This document shows, in pieces, positions 62,193 through 64,000 of a DNA stretch of 64,000 nt. Position 1 is the stretch's first letter. Every line of letters begins with the position of its first letter. Below the pieces are notes generated by a model. It was given only the letters and a program-made list of their open reading frames with translations. It was not told the origin of the DNA and ran no database searches. The stretch comes from Desulfobacca_B sp046538075 (GTDB lineage: Bacteria > Desulfobacterota > Desulfobaccia > Desulfobaccales > Desulfobaccaceae), in NCBI GenBank assembly GCA_046538075.1, contig JBKHJN010000007.1:1-64000 (forward strand), given 5' to 3'. The translations under genes and the position numbers were made by a program.

Positions 62193-63038
62193 ATGGATGG
62201 CAGCTGGATGGAGAACCTGATCCTTTCCCTGGTCCTGGTGGGTTATTTCGGGGCCACGGCTATCTGGCTGGCATATTTGCTGATCCAGAAAGAGTCGCTG
62301 TATCGCTGGGGGCTGTGGGTGATGAGCGGGGGGTTGAGCCTGCATACCCTGGCTCTGCTCCAGGCCATCCTGAAGCAGGGTTATTTTCCGGGCGCCAGCC
62401 TGGGGCAGACCCTGATGTTATTTAGCTGGACGTTGGTGGTAGCCTTTCTGTTTTTTACCTGGCGCCATCCTATTCGGGTACTGGGGACCCTGGTGGCTCC
62501 GTTTGCCGCCCTGACCCTCACCGGGGCCTTGATTTTGCCCAGTCCTGGTCCAATATCGCCGTTGTTGCAAAGCCTGTGGCTGTCATTTCATATCGCTACC
62601 GCCCTGTTAGGAAACGCCGCTTTTACGCTGGCCTTCCTGGGCGGCATCCTTTATTTGGTGCAGGAGCATCACCTCAAGAATAAAAAATTCGGCTTTTTCT
62701 ATCGCCGCTTGCCGTCCCTGGAAGCGCTGGATGCTTTAAATTATTATTGTCTGACCATCGGCTTTCCTTTATTGACCGCCGGCATCATTACTGGCTCCAT
62801 TTATGCCCAATATACTATGGGCAGCTTCTGGCGCTGGGATCCCAAGGAGACTTTGACGCTGATTGCCTGGCTCATATATGCGGCTTTGCTGCATGAGCGT
62901 CTGGCGGTAGGTTGGCGGGGGCGACGGGCCGCTTGGATGGCGATCTTGGGCTTTATAGTTCTAGTGGTGACCTTCGTCGGTGCTAATCTATGGATGCAAG
63001 GCTACCACAGTTTTGAGAGTTTTGTCGGCCAGCCATGA
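62193..63038 (+). CDS. Cytochrome c assembly protein, CcsA/HemX-like
   Basis: A membrane protein of about 281 residues (ATG 62193; ATG 62208 also possible) with eight predicted helices. The tryptophan-rich haem-handling motif is WRWDPKETLTLIAWLIYAALLH, with conserved His residues in SFHIATALLG and LLHERL. It belongs to the CcmC/CcsA/HemX group; in this operon position between a Met8-like gene and hemA it is usually called HemX, with a role in haem synthesis or cytochrome c assembly. The longest open frame from 62022 overlaps the previous gene and adds no membrane part. Its stop overlaps the hemA start. Confidence 0.88.
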   Translation: MDGSWMENLILSLVLVGYFGATAIWLAYLLIQKESLYRWGLWVMSGGLSLHTLALLQAILKQGYFPGASLGQTLMLFSWTLVVAFLFFTWRHPIRVLGTLVAPFAALTLTGALILPSPGPISPLLQSLWLSFHIATALLGNAAFTLAFLGGILYLVQEHHLKNKKFGFFYRRLPSLEALDALNYYCLTIGFPLLTAGIITGSIYAQYTMGSFWRWDPKETLTLIAWLIYAALLHERLAVGWRGRRAAWMAILGFIVLVVTFVGANLWMQGYHSFESFVGQP

Positions 63039-64000
63039 ATCTGGTTCTGCTTGGCATCAACCATCGTACTGCCCCTTTAGAGCTGCGGGAGAAATTGGCC
63101 GAAGCTCTGCAGGATTTAGCTGCCGGGTACCAGAGCCTCACCAGTCTCTCCGGCCTCAAGGAAGTGTTGCTTTATTCTACCTGCAACCGGATCGAGGTGC
63201 TGTTTACCACCGCTGATCCCCCTACAACCCTGCCGCAGGTGCAAACCTTGCTGGTAAATCTGGCCGAGGTCGCCTCAGCGGACCTGGAAAAGGGGCTGTA
63301 TGTCCATCAAGAAGGCGGAGCCGTGGAACATCTGTTCCGGGTGGCCAGCGGCCTGGACTCGATGGTGGTCGGCGAGCCGCAGATTTTGGGGCAGGTCAAG
63401 GAAGCCTACCGGCAGGCTACCCAACAACGTGCTACCGGCCCCATCCTCAATCGACTGCTGCACAAGACCTTTTCAGTAGCCAAACGCATCCGCAGTGAAA
63501 CCGGCATCGGCTGCCAGGCAGTGAGCGTCAGTTATGCCGCCGTGGAGTTAGCCCGCAAAATCTTCGGCTCCCTGAGCGGTAAAACCGCCCTGTTAGTCGG
63601 GGCCGGGGAGATGGCCGAGTTGGCCGTCGAACATCTGAAACATTGCGGCGTCTCCCAAATTATTGTCGCCAACCGGACCCTGGAGCGAGCCATGAAATTA
63701 GCCCGCCGCTTCCAGGGCGACGCGGTCAGCCTGGCGGAATTGGAGTGCCAGTTGCTACACATCGATATTTTGATCAGTTCCACCGGGGCTACCGAACAGA
63801 TCCTGAGCCGGGATCAGGTCAGACAGGCCATGCGGTTGCGCAAACAACGGCCCCTGTTTATGATTGACATCGCCGTTCCCCGTGATTTAGACCCGGAAAT
63901 CAATACCCTGGACAATGTTTATCTTTATAACATCGACGACTTGCAGGACATCATCACGGTCAATCTGCGCTACCGCCAGCAAGAGGCGGTGAAGGCCGAG
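63035..64000 (+). CDS. hemA: Glutamyl-tRNA reductase, cut by the right edge
   Basis: 322 codons from ATG 63035 to the end of the window without a stop; the usual length is about 420-450, so the C-terminal dimerisation part is missing from view. Reading the frame by eye gives LGINHRTAPLELREK, then LYSTCNRIEV with the active-site Cys, GLDSMVVGEPQILGQVK, the NADPH motif LVGAGEMAELA and IDIAVPRDLDPEI. The enzyme reduces Glu-tRNA to glutamate-1-semialdehyde, the first step of C5 tetrapyrrole synthesis. ATGA overlaps the end of the CcsA/HemX gene. Confidence 0.96.
   Translation, partial: MNLVLLGINHRTAPLELREKLAEALQDLAAGYQSLTSLSGLKEVLLYSTCNRIEVLFTTADPPTTLPQVQTLLVNLAEVASADLEKGLYVHQEGGAVEHLFRVASGLDSMVVGEPQILGQVKEAYRQATQQRATGPILNRLLHKTFSVAKRIRSETGIGCQAVSVSYAAVELARKIFGSLSGKTALLVGAGEMAELAVEHLKHCGVSQIIVANRTLERAMKLARRFQGDAVSLAELECQLLHIDILISSTGATEQILSRDQVRQAMRLRKQRPLFMIDIAVPRDLDPEINTLDNVYLYNIDDLQDIITVNLRYRQQEAVKAE

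Overview
The window reads as a chromosome segment of a Gram-negative anaerobe of the old Deltaproteobacteria (Desulfobacterota). Desulfobacca or Syntrophobacter-like sulfate reducers are the best guess, inferred from gene content. Signs are a 12-gene complex I operon with fused nuoE-nuoF, a siroheme/cytochrome assembly/haem operon, a YeiH-type sulfite/sulfate exporter-like protein, LpxC and Mla genes for an outer membrane, and a selenocysteine tRNA remnant. No rRNA, IS element or recognisable prophage gene was seen.

Layout. Bases 1-4135 are the distal end of a CRISPR array (58 repeats of 36 bases in view, 57 spacers). It runs off the left edge and no cas gene is visible. It ends in a decayed repeat, followed by about 290 bases of debris and then the 3' half of a tRNA-Sec gene (4424-4491). 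That half-gene is what an integrase leaves at the far end of an island inserted in selC, so the array probably sits at the inner edge of a selC island. Core genome starts right of it: an orphan MacB-type permease (-), dtd, a zur-znuABC zinc operon with a promoter-overlapping operator, kptA and a DUF218 gene. Then come nuoEF-A-B-C-D-G-H-I-J-K-L-M-N (11578-25959, strong terminator) and a YeiH-family transporter with a small membrane protein.

From 27958 to 40857 everything is on the minus strand: two small genes; a DUF465-ilvB-ilvH-ilvC-psd-pssA-leuA-leuC operon with its own promoter; and upstream an unusual overlapping cluster of a PfkB kinase, PurN-like formyltransferase, HAD phosphatase and TldE-like protein. 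From 41477 to 53266 lie mixed housekeeping genes: a zinc-ribbon protein, purine nucleoside phosphorylase, DUF134, purM, DUF523, pyruvate kinase, lpxC, the tRNA-modification pair mnmA-mtaB, a PilZ protein, and a ParA ATPase with an overlapping partner.

The last part holds a persulfide dioxygenase-rhodanese fusion, an exported nitroreductase, a lipoprotein built from W-P-L repeats, a low-molecular-weight phosphatase, and mlaE-mlaF-mlaD for lipid transport. It ends with a second DUF218 protein and the precorrin-2 dehydrogenase-ccsA/hemX-hemA operon; hemA is cut by the right edge. All functional assignments rest on reading motifs by eye; no database search was run.
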